From positions 2,914,001 through 2,978,000 of the forward strand of contig JASGIG010000001.1 in the NCBI GenBank assembly GCA_047602055.1: 64,000 nt of DNA, written 5' to 3'. The notes beneath the pieces are model-generated. The model ran no database searches. It had not been told where the DNA came from and was given only the letters and a program-made list of their open reading frames with translations. This stretch comes from JAODBQ01 sp047602055 (GTDB lineage: Bacteria > Actinomycetota > Acidimicrobiia > Acidimicrobiales > Ilumatobacteraceae). Shown piece after piece: positions 17,129 through 26,012 of the stretch. Numbering within the stretch: position 1 is the first letter of the stretch; each line of letters begins with the position of its first letter. Both the position numbers and the translations under genes were made by a program.

Positions 17129-18246
17129 CCGTGTCCCGTGTGCTGCTGGTCGGGGCGTTCGGGCAGGGGAACCCTGGCGACGATGCGCTGTCCGACGCGA
17201 TCACGCGGTCGTTGCGGCGCTGCTCGGTGACGATCGCGACGCGCGCTCACGACGAGCAGGGCGATGCCGGCTGCGAGCTGATCGCCCCCTCGGCGCGGCC
17301 CGTCCTCCACGAGCTACGCCGCGCCGACGTCGTCGTGGTCGGTGGCGGCACGGTGTTCAAGCGCCTGCACCCGGCGAGCGGCCGGCGCCCCAACGCGCTC
17401 TTGCGCTCGACGGCCGGGCTCGTCGCCGCGGCGCGTGCCCGCGGCTCGTCAGTGGCGCTGGTCGGCGTCGGTGCCGGCGATCTCGCAGGCCGCGAGGCCA
17501 AGGCGCTGGCCCGCTGGATCGTCCGTCACACCGACCTGCTCGTCCTGCGCGACGAGGAGTCGGCGGCGGTCCTCGCCGCGGCGGGCGCGCCCGTGCCGTT
17601 CCGCATCGGCGCCGACCCGGCGTGGGTGCTGGTCGGTGCGCCGGCGCCGCACGCCATCGCCGGTGGCGACGGGCGCGCCGTGACGGTGGCGATCAGCCAC
17701 CTTGCCGGTGACCACACGCTCGTCGAGCGCCTCGCCGCGGCCCTCGAGCCGATTGCCGGCGAGCACCCGATCCACCTCCAGCCATGGCAGGTCGGCGCCG
17801 GCGACCGTGACGTCGAGATCGCCCGGGGGCTGGCGACGCGCCTCGGCGGGGCGGCGACGATCGTCGATCCGCCCGCCGATCTCGTCGCCGCCCGCGACGG
17901 CTTCCGCGACGACCGCCTCGTCGTGGCGATGCGCTTCCATGCGGTCCTCGCCGCCGGGGCCGCGGGCACGCCCGTCCTGGCGATCGCTCACGAGCCGAAG
18001 CTCGCCGGCTTGGCCCGGCGCCTGGGGCAGCCGGCCGTGCCGCCGCACGCGTCTGCGGAGGTGCTGCGGCATGCCGTGCGCGTCGCCCTCGATCAGCCGG
18101 CGGCGACGGCGGCGGACGTCGCCGGTGAGGTCGGCCAGGCGACGGTGACGATCGAGCTGCTGCAACTGCTCGTCGATCGCGGCGTGACCGCGGAGCCGGC
18201 GCGCATCGTCAGCCCGCCCCTGTCGAGCGGGGCGTCGTGGTGGTGA
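17125..18246 (+). CDS. polysaccharide pyruvyl transferase family protein
   Basis: 373 residues. CsaB-like architecture: VLLVGAFGQGNPGDDALSDAI at the start, VVVVGGGTVFKRLHPASG, SSVALVGVGAGDLAGREAKAL, and the conserved MRFHAVLAAGAAGTPVLAI with catalytic-region His. These enzymes move pyruvate from PEP to sugars of surface polymers as ketals. Sits inside the glycan operon, sharing a 4-base overlap upstream and 10 bases downstream. Start ATG 17125. Confidence 0.88.
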   Translation: MTVSRVLLVGAFGQGNPGDDALSDAITRSLRRCSVTIATRAHDEQGDAGCELIAPSARPVLHELRRADVVVVGGGTVFKRLHPASGRRPNALLRSTAGLVAAARARGSSVALVGVGAGDLAGREAKALARWIVRHTDLLVLRDEESAAVLAAAGAPVPFRIGADPAWVLVGAPAPHAIAGGDGRAVTVAISHLAGDHTLVERLAAALEPIAGEHPIHLQPWQVGAGDRDVEIARGLATRLGGAATIVDPPADLVAARDGFRDDRLVVAMRFHAVLAAGAAGTPVLAIAHEPKLAGLARRLGQPAVPPHASAEVLRHAVRVALDQPAATAADVAGEVGQATVTIELLQLLVDRGVTAEPARIVSPPLSSGASWW

Positions 18247-20984
18247 GCGTCGCCGAACAGGCCGTCCCGGTCCGTGAGGCGGCAACGGTGCGCCTGGCGC
18301 GCACGTCGCGTCCACAGCTGGTCGTCCTCGCCGCGCAGCTGACCGCCGGGCTGACCAACCTGGTCGTCGCCATCGCCTTCGCCCGCGTGCTGCCGAGCGA
18401 CCAGTACGCCAGCGTCGCTGCGTTCCTGGCGCTGTACCTGCTGATCCACGTCCCGGGCGCGGCGCTGGCCGCGGCCGGCGCCCTGGACCCGGGTCGCGTC
18501 GTCGCCGCACGCCGGCGCGTCGCCGGCATCACCGCTGTGGCCGCGGTGCTGACCGCCGCCGGGTCCGGTGCGCTCGGCCCTGCGCTCGGCCTGCCGGTGT
18601 CACTGACGTTCGCGCTCGCGTCCGCGCTCCCCGGCGCCGGCCTGCTCGGCCTCGAGCGTGGGCTGGCGGCCGGGCAATTGCGCTCCGGCACGCTGGCTCG
18701 CAGCCTCGTCGCCGAGCCCGCTGTTCGTCTGACGTTCGGCATCCCCCTCGCCGCCTCGATCGGCCCGCTCGGCGCGGCGCTCGGCACGGTCCTCGGCGGC
18801 TACGCCGGCCTCCTCGTCTGCCGCCACCTCGATCCGTCGCGCCCGCGCCAAATCGCTCGGACTCGTCGCGTCCTGACCGGAGACCTTCCGGTCAGGACGC
18901 GACAAGACGCCGAGGTCGTGGTGACCGCGGGGGCGCCGGCGGCGGGGGCGGCGGTCGGGATCGCCGTCGTGTTCGTGCTCCTTGCGGGTCTGCAGAGCAT
19001 CGATCTCTTGGTGGCCAACCATCGTCTCGGCGCGATCGACGCGGCGCAGTTCGGGGCGCTGTCGACCCTCGGGGGCGCCGCGGCGTTCGCCACCGCGACC
19101 ATCCCGCTCGTGCTGCTCCCTGCGGCCGCGCGCGGCCAGTCCGAGGCGAACGCCACGGCCACCGGGCTGACGCTGGTCGTCGGGCTCGGCATCGCCGCCG
19201 CCGGCGCGCTCATCGCCCGACCGCTCCTCGCCGACGGGTTCGGCGGCGAGTACGCCGCGGCGGCCGGGTTGCTCGGGCCGTACCTGCTGGCGATGGCGCT
19301 GCTCGGCCTGGTGCGCGTGCTCGTCGCCCAACGCTGCGCGGCCGGCGAGGCCCGCTTCGTCCTGCGCGCGACCGTGACGGTGCTCGCCGCCGACGTCGCC
19401 GCCCTCCTGCTGTGGGGCACCTCGGTGCGCGCCGTCGCCACGACGACGTTGGCCAGCACCGCCGTGCTCGCGACGGTGCTGGCGTTCCCGGACGTCGTGC
19501 GCACCCCGGTGACGCGGGTGCGCACCTGGACGCCGACGGCACCGTCGCCGACGGCATTCGGTCTCGTCGGGTTGATGGTCGCCGCCACGGTGCTGCGCAC
19601 CGCGACCAGCCGCGGCCTGTGGGTGGACGAGGCGATCAGCGTCCATCAAGCGCAGATGCCGTTCGGCGACATGCTCCGCGACATGCAGACCACGGATGTG
19701 CACCCGCCGTTCCACTACGCGCTGCTGTGGGGCACGGTCCGGCTGTTCGGCACGTCGGAGCCCGCGGTGCGCCTGCCGTCGCTGATCGCCGGCGTCGCCC
19801 TCGTCCCGGCCCTGTACTGGACGGGCAGGGTGATCTACGACCGGCGCACCGGCTGGGTGGCGGCGACGCTCGGCGTGTTCGGCCCGTTCTGCGTGTGGTA
19901 CTCGCAGGAGGCGCGGATGTACGCGCAGTTCATGCTGTTCGCCACGTTGGCGGTCGGCGCGCAGGTCCAGGCGATCCGCCGCGGCCGGCGCACGGACTGG
20001 CTGGCGTACGCGCTGGCGAGCGCGGCGATGCTGTGGACGCAGTACTTCGCGTTCCTCCCCCTGCTCGCCCAGCAGTTCGGGTTCGCGGCGGCATGGTGGC
20101 GCCGCCGACACGACCGCGACGAGCGCCGCCGGCTGGCGCTCGGTTGGTTGGCGGCGACCGCGCTCGTCGTCGTGATCTGCCTGCCGCTGCTGGAGTTCGT
20201 GCGCCGGCAGTTCACCGCGTACACGAATCGCAGCAGCGGTCTCGTGCCAGGCCAGGCCGGCGCCGGCAACTCGACGCTCGGCGCGAACATCTCGATCTAC
20301 GCGGTCGGCGCCAACCTGATCTGGGCCGTGTGGGGCTACCACTCCGACGGCGTGATGGAGCAGATCGCCGCGCTGTGGCCGCTGGTGATGCTCGCCGCGC
20401 TCGTCGCGCTCGGCCGCGGGCGCAGCGGGCCGAGCACGTTGCTGCTGTCGCTGGTGGTGGTGCCGATGGCCGCGCTGTTCCTGATCGGGTCGGTCAAGCG
20501 CGACCTGTTCGAGCTGCGCTACTTCTCGGGCGCGGTGCCGGCGGCCTTGCTGCTGCTGGCCCGGCTGGTGACGGCGACGACCCGGCGGCGCGTTGCGCTC
20601 GCCGTCGCCGCCACGCTGACGGTGGCGACGATGGGCATCGGCCTGCTCGACCAGCAGACCAACGGTGCCAACCCGCGGCTGTACGACTTCCAAGGGGCGC
20701 TCGCCGAGGTGAAGGCCGACGCCCGGCCAGGCGACGTGCTGCTCTACGAGCCGAGCTACCTCGCCGACGTGATCGACTACTACGCGCCGGGGGTGACGGC
20801 CCGCCCGGTCGGCACGGCGGTCCCCGCCGGCGCCGGCGCGGTGTGGGTGCTGGCCACCGACCGGGTGGTCAACACCGAGGACACCGCCGCCAAGGTCGGC
20901 AGCGTGCTCGCCGACCTGGAGCAGACGCGCCAGCTGGTGAGCACCGTCACCCGCCCGAACGTCCGTGTCTGGGAGCTGCGATGA
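18237..20984 (+). CDS. fusion: polysaccharide flippase-like (MOP) domain + GT-C mannosyltransferase
   Basis: 915 residues from GTG 18237. Residues 1-~435 are a multi-helix MATE/MOP-like exporter unit (LAAQLTAGLTNLVVAIAFAR, LLGPYLLAMALLGLVRVL). After TRVRTWTPTAP, residues ~440-915 form a GT39/ArnT-type GT-C enzyme: the loop-1 acidic motif GLWVDEAISVHQAQ, DVHPPFHYALLWGTVRLFG, and WYSQEARMYAQF. No stop or gap lies between them, so this is a genuine fusion of lipid-linked sugar transport and polyprenyl-phosphate-sugar-dependent transfer. The GT2 at the operon start likely supplies the donor. Confidence 0.85.
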   Translation: MVVSVAEQAVPVREAATVRLARTSRPQLVVLAAQLTAGLTNLVVAIAFARVLPSDQYASVAAFLALYLLIHVPGAALAAAGALDPGRVVAARRRVAGITAVAAVLTAAGSGALGPALGLPVSLTFALASALPGAGLLGLERGLAAGQLRSGTLARSLVAEPAVRLTFGIPLAASIGPLGAALGTVLGGYAGLLVCRHLDPSRPRQIARTRRVLTGDLPVRTRQDAEVVVTAGAPAAGAAVGIAVVFVLLAGLQSIDLLVANHRLGAIDAAQFGALSTLGGAAAFATATIPLVLLPAAARGQSEANATATGLTLVVGLGIAAAGALIARPLLADGFGGEYAAAAGLLGPYLLAMALLGLVRVLVAQRCAAGEARFVLRATVTVLAADVAALLLWGTSVRAVATTTLASTAVLATVLAFPDVVRTPVTRVRTWTPTAPSPTAFGLVGLMVAATVLRTATSRGLWVDEAISVHQAQMPFGDMLRDMQTTDVHPPFHYALLWGTVRLFGTSEPAVRLPSLIAGVALVPALYWTGRVIYDRRTGWVAATLGVFGPFCVWYSQEARMYAQFMLFATLAVGAQVQAIRRGRRTDWLAYALASAAMLWTQYFAFLPLLAQQFGFAAAWWRRRHDRDERRRLALGWLAATALVVVICLPLLEFVRRQFTAYTNRSSGLVPGQAGAGNSTLGANISIYAVGANLIWAVWGYHSDGVMEQIAALWPLVMLAALVALGRGRSGPSTLLLSLVVVPMAALFLIGSVKRDLFELRYFSGAVPAALLLLARLVTATTRRRVALAVAATLTVATMGIGLLDQQTNGANPRLYDFQGALAEVKADARPGDVLLYEPSYLADVIDYYAPGVTARPVGTAVPAGAGAVWVLATDRVVNTEDTAAKVGSVLADLEQTRQLVSTVTRPNVRVWELR

Positions 20985-22526
20985 ACGTCGTCACTGAAGA
21001 CCCTCGACTGGCGGCACCGCGCTGGGCGCCGCACCGGTTGCGCCGTCCTGCCCGTGCTCGGCTGCTCGTGCTCACCGTGGCGAGCACGGCGGCGATGGCC
21101 TGGTACCTCGGCTGGCTGCTGCAGCCCGGCAGGATCGGCAACCCGGCGCTGTTCGCGGTCCTGATCACCGCCGAGCTGTTCAACGTCGTCCAGGCGATCG
21201 GCTTCTGGTGGACGTCCGCGTTGCCGCGGCGGCGCCGGCGGATCCTGGGTGGCCCGCTCGACGACCTGTCCGTCGACGTGTTCATCCCGACCTACAACGA
21301 ACCGGTCGACATCGTCGGGCCGACCGTGCAGGCGGCGATGCGCCTGCGCGGCGCGGACGTGCGCGTGTTCCTGCTCGACGACGGCAACCGCCGCGAGATG
21401 CAGCAGCTCGCCAGGCGCTGTGGCGCCGGGTACGTGCGCCGCAGCGTGCACAGCGGCGCCAAGGCCGGCAACATCAACCACGCGCTCGGGCGGACGTCGG
21501 CGACGTTCGTCGCCGTGCTCGACTGCGACCACGTGCCCGAGGAGCGCTTCCTGGAGCGCACGCTCACCTCGTTCGTCGACCCGTCGGTGGCGTTCGTGCA
21601 GACCCCGCAGTACTACGCCAACGCCGGCGACAACACCGTCGCCGCTGCGTCGTGGAGCCAGCAGGCGCTGTTCTTCGGGCCGATCGCCGTCGGCAAGGAC
21701 GCCCACGCGTCGATGTTCTGCTGCGGGACGAACGTCGTGTTCCGCCGCGCCGCGCTGGAGAGCGTCGGCGGGTTCCCGGAGCGATCGCTGACCGAGGACT
21801 TCGAGCTGTCGCTCGTTCTCCACGAGGCCGGCTGGTCGTCCGCATACGTGCCCGAGGTGCTCGCCGCTGGTCTCGGCCCGGAGGACCTCGCCTCGTACGT
21901 CAGCCAGCAGCACCGCTGGGCACGCGGCTGCGTCGAGCGCGATCCCGAGGGTGCTCCGATCCGGCCTGCCATTGCGCCAGAAGGCGCAGTACCTGCTGTC
22001 GGCGTCGTACTTCCTGTCCGGCTGGACCGTGCTCGTCTACCTGACGCTGCCGGTGATCCGCATCACCACCGGCCTGCAGCCGATCGCCGGCGCCGGCGTG
22101 GACGACTTCCTCGTCCACTTCGCCGGCTACTTCGGCCTTGCCGTGGCGACGGTGGCGGCCGTCGGATCGGGGACGTACACGTTCGGCGCGTACGCGCTGG
22201 CCACGTCGACGTTCTGGGTGCACGTCCACGCCACCTGCAAGGCGATCTTCCGCCGCCCCGGCCGGTTCGTGGTCACGCCGAAGTCCGGCGACGCCGTGCG
22301 CCAGTGGCGGCCGGTGGCGCCGACGCTGGCGGTCATCGCCATCCTCGTCGCCGTCGCCGCCCAAGGCCTGCTGCGCGACCAGAGCCCGGCGGCGTTGAAC
22401 AACGTCGCGTTCATCTGCCTGCACGTCGCCGTGCTCAGCCGTGGCATCGCCCCCGCGCTGCTGCCGGCGCTGAGCACACCGGTGACCGTCGCCGTCGCGA
22501 CGCCGTCGCGGCGGCGCGCCGCATGA
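20981..22526 (+). CDS. cellulose synthase-like processive GT2 (frame-shifted near 21936)
   Basis: ATGA overlap with the preceding gene. Two N-terminal helices, then the BcsA-type catalytic core: VDVFIPTYNEP, DDGN, AVLDCDHVPE (DxD), SLTEDFELSL (TED) and QQHRWARG (QxxRW). The frame breaks at GAGCGCG (21935-21941); dropping one base joins RGCV-GAIPRVLRSGLPLRQKAQYL and restores the C-terminal membrane helices to TGA 22526, about 515 residues. No PilZ domain seen. Polymerises and extrudes a beta-glycan; sugar not known. Confidence 0.85.
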
Positions 22527-22774
22527 GCGGGCGAATCGGCGTCGACGGGGGTGTGGCGACGACGGCCGTCAGGCGTGGCGCGACCCGGACGCCTGCCGGG
22601 CGCGACGACCCGTCCGATGCGCTGCTCGACGCGCCGACATCACTCGACGACGCCTCCCCCACGCACCTACGGCGGGGTGGCTGGGGCGCGGTCGCCTGTG
22701 GCTGGACACCCCCGCCTCGGCGGCTGCCGGACGGGGTGAGTCGTCAGGAGATGGCGCCGAGCGCGGCGTCGTAG
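22523..22774 (+). CDS. possible 83-codon ORF at operon end
   Basis: ATG overlaps the stop of the cellulose synthase-like gene (ATGA). Product begins MSGRIGVDGGVATTAVRRGA, is low in hydrophobic residues, has no recognisable domain, and its 3' end overlaps the convergent tpx gene by about 30 bases. The tight coupling favours a gene; composition does not. If not coding, 22527-22743 is an empty intergenic stretch. Confidence 0.28.
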   Translation: MSGRIGVDGGVATTAVRRGATRTPAGRDDPSDALLDAPTSLDDASPTHLRRGGWGAVACGWTPPPRRLPDGVSRQEMAPSAAS

Positions 22775-23241
22775 TCGGGCTCGTCGGCGATCTCCGCCAC
22801 GAGCTGCGAGTGCACCACCTTCCCGCTGGGATCGACGACCACCACGGCGCGGGCCAGCAGCCCGGCCAGCGGGCCGTCGGCCATGGCGACTCCGAACTGC
22901 TGGCCGAAGTCGCTGCGGAACGTCGAGCCGGTGGTGACGTTCTCGATCCCCTCGGCGCCGCAGAACCGGCCCTGGGCGAACGGCAGGTCGGCTGACACGC
23001 ACAGCACGACGGTGCCGTCGAGGCCGGCGGCGCGCTCGTTGAACGTGCGCACGCTGGTGGCGCAGGTCGGCGTGTCGACGCTGGGGAAGATGTTCAGCAC
23101 GACGTTCTTGCCGGCGAAGTCGGCGGGGGTGACGTCGGCCAGGTTGCCGCCGGTGACGGTGAACGAGGGGACCTGGGCGCCGACCGCGGGGAGGTCGCCG
23201 ACGGTGTTGACCGGGTTGCCCCGGAGTGCAGTTTGAGCCAT
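22744..23241 (-). CDS. tpx: thiol peroxidase, atypical 2-Cys peroxiredoxin
   Basis: 165 residues, standard Tpx length. Peroxidatic Cys lies in FPSVDTPTCATSVRTFNE, resolving Cys in GRFCGAEGIENV. Also conserved: TVGDLPAVGAQVPSFTVTGG and SADLPFAQGRF. Reduces hydroperoxides with thioredoxin. Monocistronic, convergent with the glycan operon. Confidence 0.96.
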   Translation of the reverse strand: MAQTALRGNPVNTVGDLPAVGAQVPSFTVTGGNLADVTPADFAGKNVVLNIFPSVDTPTCATSVRTFNERAAGLDGTVVLCVSADLPFAQGRFCGAEGIENVTTGSTFRSDFGQQFGVAMADGPLAGLLARAVVVVDPSGKVVHSQLVAEIADEPDYDAALGAIS

Positions 23242-23251
23242 GCGCGGCAGG

Positions 23252-23980
23252 CTAGGTCTCGGTCGTCTCGCCCGACGCCTTCGGAGCCGGCGGCTCGCCG
23301 AGCGACGAGCCTGCGGCCTGCTGCTTGCGGGCCCGCAGGCCGGCCTGGACGAACGTGAAGGCGAACGCCGCGGCGACGATCCACCACTGGTAGCCCTCGA
23401 TGACCTCGAAGAACCAGCGGATCTGGCGGTCGAAGATCCGTCCGCCGATCCACAGCGCGACCAGCTTGAGCGCGGCGCCGGCGGCGATCAGCGCGGCGAA
23501 GCGGCGGATCGCCATGCGGCGATGCCCGGCGAGCAGGCACACCAGGTTGCTGCCGGGCATCAGCAGCACGACCAGCCATCCGGCGCGGTCCATGCCGCGC
23601 TGCGCCCAGCGGTAGATCGCCGGCAGCTCGCCGAGCTGGCCCTCCACCCAGCCGAGCGTGCGCGGCCCGAACCATCGCCCGACGAGGTACAGCACGATCG
23701 CCACGACGACGATCCGCGAGAAGCCGATCAGGGCATAGGCGAGCGGGTTGACGAACGGCACCGACGCCAGCAGGTTGCGGTTGCGGGCGGACAGGGCGAT
23801 GACCAGCTCGGGCCGGTCGCGCATCCAAGCGAACGCCAGGTTCGAGCCGAGCGTGCCGCTGATGTACAGGAGCGCGGCCACGCCGAGCATCGCCCGGCGC
23901 AGCGTCAACGACGGGTGGTCGAGCGGATCGTCGCCGACATCGGCGTCGACGACGACGATCGACGAGGTCGGCTCGGCCAT
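23252..23980 (-). CDS. integral membrane protein, VTT/DedA-like
   Basis: 242 residues from ATG 23980, with about five hydrophobic segments. The central part, VGRWFGPRTLGWVEGQLGEL, then LVVLLMPGSNLVCLLAG, F-rich FAALIAAGAALKLVALWIGG, follows the VTT/DedA pattern (a Pro-Gly re-entrant loop followed by AG and a Phe helix). DedA proteins are linked to undecaprenyl phosphate flipping. Upstream in-frame ATG codons would give a longer N-terminus overlapping the divergent lipoprotein promoter, so this start is preferred. Family call moderate. Confidence 0.6.
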   Translation of the reverse strand: MAEPTSSIVVVDADVGDDPLDHPSLTLRRAMLGVAALLYISGTLGSNLAFAWMRDRPELVIALSARNRNLLASVPFVNPLAYALIGFSRIVVVAIVLYLVGRWFGPRTLGWVEGQLGELPAIYRWAQRGMDRAGWLVVLLMPGSNLVCLLAGHRRMAIRRFAALIAAGAALKLVALWIGGRIFDRQIRWFFEVIEGYQWWIVAAAFAFTFVQAGLRARKQQAAGSSLGEPPAPKASGETTET

Positions 23981-24122
23981 CCGCTCGACGCTACCGGCCA
24001 GGCCACAGCCCGATTGTTCACACAGCGTTCGCAAGGCTCCGGTTCCGCTGACCAGGGCAGGAGTAACGTGCGCGAGCGCGGCGGAACGCGCCGTCGCGAC
24101 GTGAACACACGCGGGGAGATCC

Positions 24123-25025
24123 ATGCGAAGCAAGCAACTGTTCGTCGGGCTCGGCGCTGTCGTGCTGCTGGTCAGCGCCTGTGGCAGCGACAACAAGGCG
24201 TCCGACACGACCAAGGCCGCCACCACGGTGGCTGGGGCGAGCACCACGGCCGGCGGGGGTAGTACGCCGGCGGGTGGCACCGTCGACTGCAAGCCGGTCA
24301 AGGCCGGCGTGCTCAGCGTCGTCACCAGCCTGCCCGGCCCCAACTTCTGGGGGACCACCGAGGCCGACCCGAGTCAGATCAAGACCGGCCTCGAGTACGA
24401 CATGGCCAACGACATCGCCGAGAAGTGCGGCTTGAAGATGGAGTTCCGCAACGAGAGCTTCGATGCGATCGTCGCCGGCCAGATCCCGACCGGCTCGTAC
24501 GACATCGCCCTGTCGCAGGTGACGATCACGCCGGACCGGGCCAAGGTCGTCGACTTCTCCAGCGGCTACTTCAAGGCCGACCAGGGCATCCTCGTCAAGA
24601 AGGGCACGACGGTGTCGTCGTGGGACGACCTCAAGAAGATGACCATCGGGGTGCAGGCCTCGACCACGGCCGAGGAGTACTTGATGGGCACCCGCGGCGA
24701 CGGCAAGTACAAGATCGACGACGTCAAGTCGTTCCCCGACCTGACGTCGGCGTACGAGGCGCTCAGCTCCGGGCAGGTCGGTGCGGTGATCATCGACACG
24801 CCGATCAACCTCGGCCAGGCCGCGCAGTCGGGTGGCGAGCTCGAGGTCGTCGCCCAGTTCAAGTCCGGTGACGAGTACGGGGCGATCTTCCCGAAGGACT
24901 CGGACCGCAAGGCGATCTTCGACCCGATCGTCGAGACGATGGTCGACGACGGGACGATCACCGCCCTGACCCTCAAGTACTTCAAGGGCGACCCGGCCTC
25001 GGTGCCCTTCATCGAGCCGAGCTGA
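24123..25025 (+). CDS. amino-acid ABC transporter substrate-binding lipoprotein (family 3)
   Basis: 300 residues. Signal MRSKQLFVGLGAVVLLV with lipobox VSAC, a Thr/Gly linker, then a SBP_bac_3 fold: GLEYDMANDIAEKCGLKMEF, FDAIVAGQIPTGSYDIALSQ VTITPDRAKVVDFSSGYF and ASTTAEEYLMG. It delivers polar amino acids to the permease and ATPase encoded immediately downstream (5-base gap). ATG 24123 after GGGGAGAT. Confidence 0.93.
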   Translation: MRSKQLFVGLGAVVLLVSACGSDNKASDTTKAATTVAGASTTAGGGSTPAGGTVDCKPVKAGVLSVVTSLPGPNFWGTTEADPSQIKTGLEYDMANDIAEKCGLKMEFRNESFDAIVAGQIPTGSYDIALSQVTITPDRAKVVDFSSGYFKADQGILVKKGTTVSSWDDLKKMTIGVQASTTAEEYLMGTRGDGKYKIDDVKSFPDLTSAYEALSSGQVGAVIIDTPINLGQAAQSGGELEVVAQFKSGDEYGAIFPKDSDRKAIFDPIVETMVDDGTITALTLKYFKGDPASVPFIEPS

Positions 25026-25030
25026 CGGAG

Positions 25031-26011
25031 TTGACCACCACGGATGCACCCGTCCGGAGCGCGTCACGCTTCGGACGGGTGCTGACGTACCGGCGCTTCG
25101 CACTGGCGTCGTTGCTGTTTCCGCCGACGGGGGTGCCGGCGGTCGTCTGCTCGCTGCGGGCGTCGGGGATGGCCAAGCGCGGCGAGCTGGAGCGGGCTCG
25201 CGTCGAGGGGGAGCGGGCTCGCAACTGGGCCTGGTACTCGGTGGGGATCGGGCTGCTCGTCTACACCGTCCTGTTCGTCGTCTACCTGCTGACCGTCAAG
25301 GACGGCGCCGTCCGCAAGGTCAACTTCAACTGGAGCTTCCTCACCAGCGCCGACATGTGGCGCGCGCTGTGGGGCGGGTTCCTGTTGAACCTGCGGGTGT
25401 TCTTCAAGTCGGCCGTCATCGTGCTGATCTGGGCGCTGGTCGTCGCCGTCGTCCGCCTGTTGCCCGGCAAGCAGTGCGCGCCGATCCGCTTCGTCGCCAC
25501 CGCCTACTGCGACGTGTTCCGCGCCGTGCCGGCGCTGCTGGTGATCACGATCATCGGCTTCGGTCTGCCGAAGGCGGACCCGCCGGTGCTCGGTGGGCAC
25601 AGCGACGAGTTCTACGCGGTGATCGCCCTCGTGCTGGTCTACGGCGCGTACGTGTCGGAGGTGTACCGCGCCGGCATCGAGTCGATCCACCGCAGCCAGA
25701 CCGCGGCGGCACGCTCGCTCGGGCTGAGCTACGGGCAGACGATGCGCCACGTGGTCATCCCGCAGGCGGTGCGCCGGGTGACGCTGCCGTTGATGAACGA
25801 CATGGTCGCCCTGCAGAAGGACACGTCGCTGATCTACATCCTCGGTGGGCTCGACGTGATCAACAAGGCCCGGTTCTTCAACAACTCGCACGCGACCTTC
25901 ACGGCGTACACGGGGGCGGCCGCCCTGTTCGCCGCGCTGAGCCTGCCGATGACCCGGCTGCTCGACGTCTACAGCAAGCGCGACCAGCGCCGCCGCCTGG
26001 CAGGGACCTGA
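25031..26011 (+). CDS. polar amino-acid ABC transporter permease with N-terminal CD225/dispanin-like domain
   Basis: 326 residues from TTG 25031 (weak site; GGAG abuts the start). Residues ~20-85 (RRFALASLLFPPTGVPAVVC, then ...RARNWAWYSVGIGLLVYTVLF) look like a dispanin/CD225 two-helix unit. The rest is a HisM/GlnP permease: FRAVPALLVITIIGFGLP and the EAA loop YRAGIESIHRSQTAAARSLG. The extra domain is unusual for this family. If translation began at ATG 25170 most of that domain would be lost, but the coding pattern extends upstream. Confidence 0.85.
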   Translation: MTTTDAPVRSASRFGRVLTYRRFALASLLFPPTGVPAVVCSLRASGMAKRGELERARVEGERARNWAWYSVGIGLLVYTVLFVVYLLTVKDGAVRKVNFNWSFLTSADMWRALWGGFLLNLRVFFKSAVIVLIWALVVAVVRLLPGKQCAPIRFVATAYCDVFRAVPALLVITIIGFGLPKADPPVLGGHSDEFYAVIALVLVYGAYVSEVYRAGIESIHRSQTAAARSLGLSYGQTMRHVVIPQAVRRVTLPLMNDMVALQKDTSLIYILGGLDVINKARFFNNSHATFTAYTGAAALFAALSLPMTRLLDVYSKRDQRRRLAGT

Positions 26012-26012
26012 C

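Noticed and set aside
18600..20693. Long reverse frame opposite the flippase fusion
   Set aside because: Gln/Arg/His-rich antisense shadow; no start site or domain.
22540..22740. Additional antisense or overlapping ORFs at the end of the glycan operon
   Set aside because: Only Arg/Pro-rich short frames other than the ATGA-coupled one; no ribosome site.
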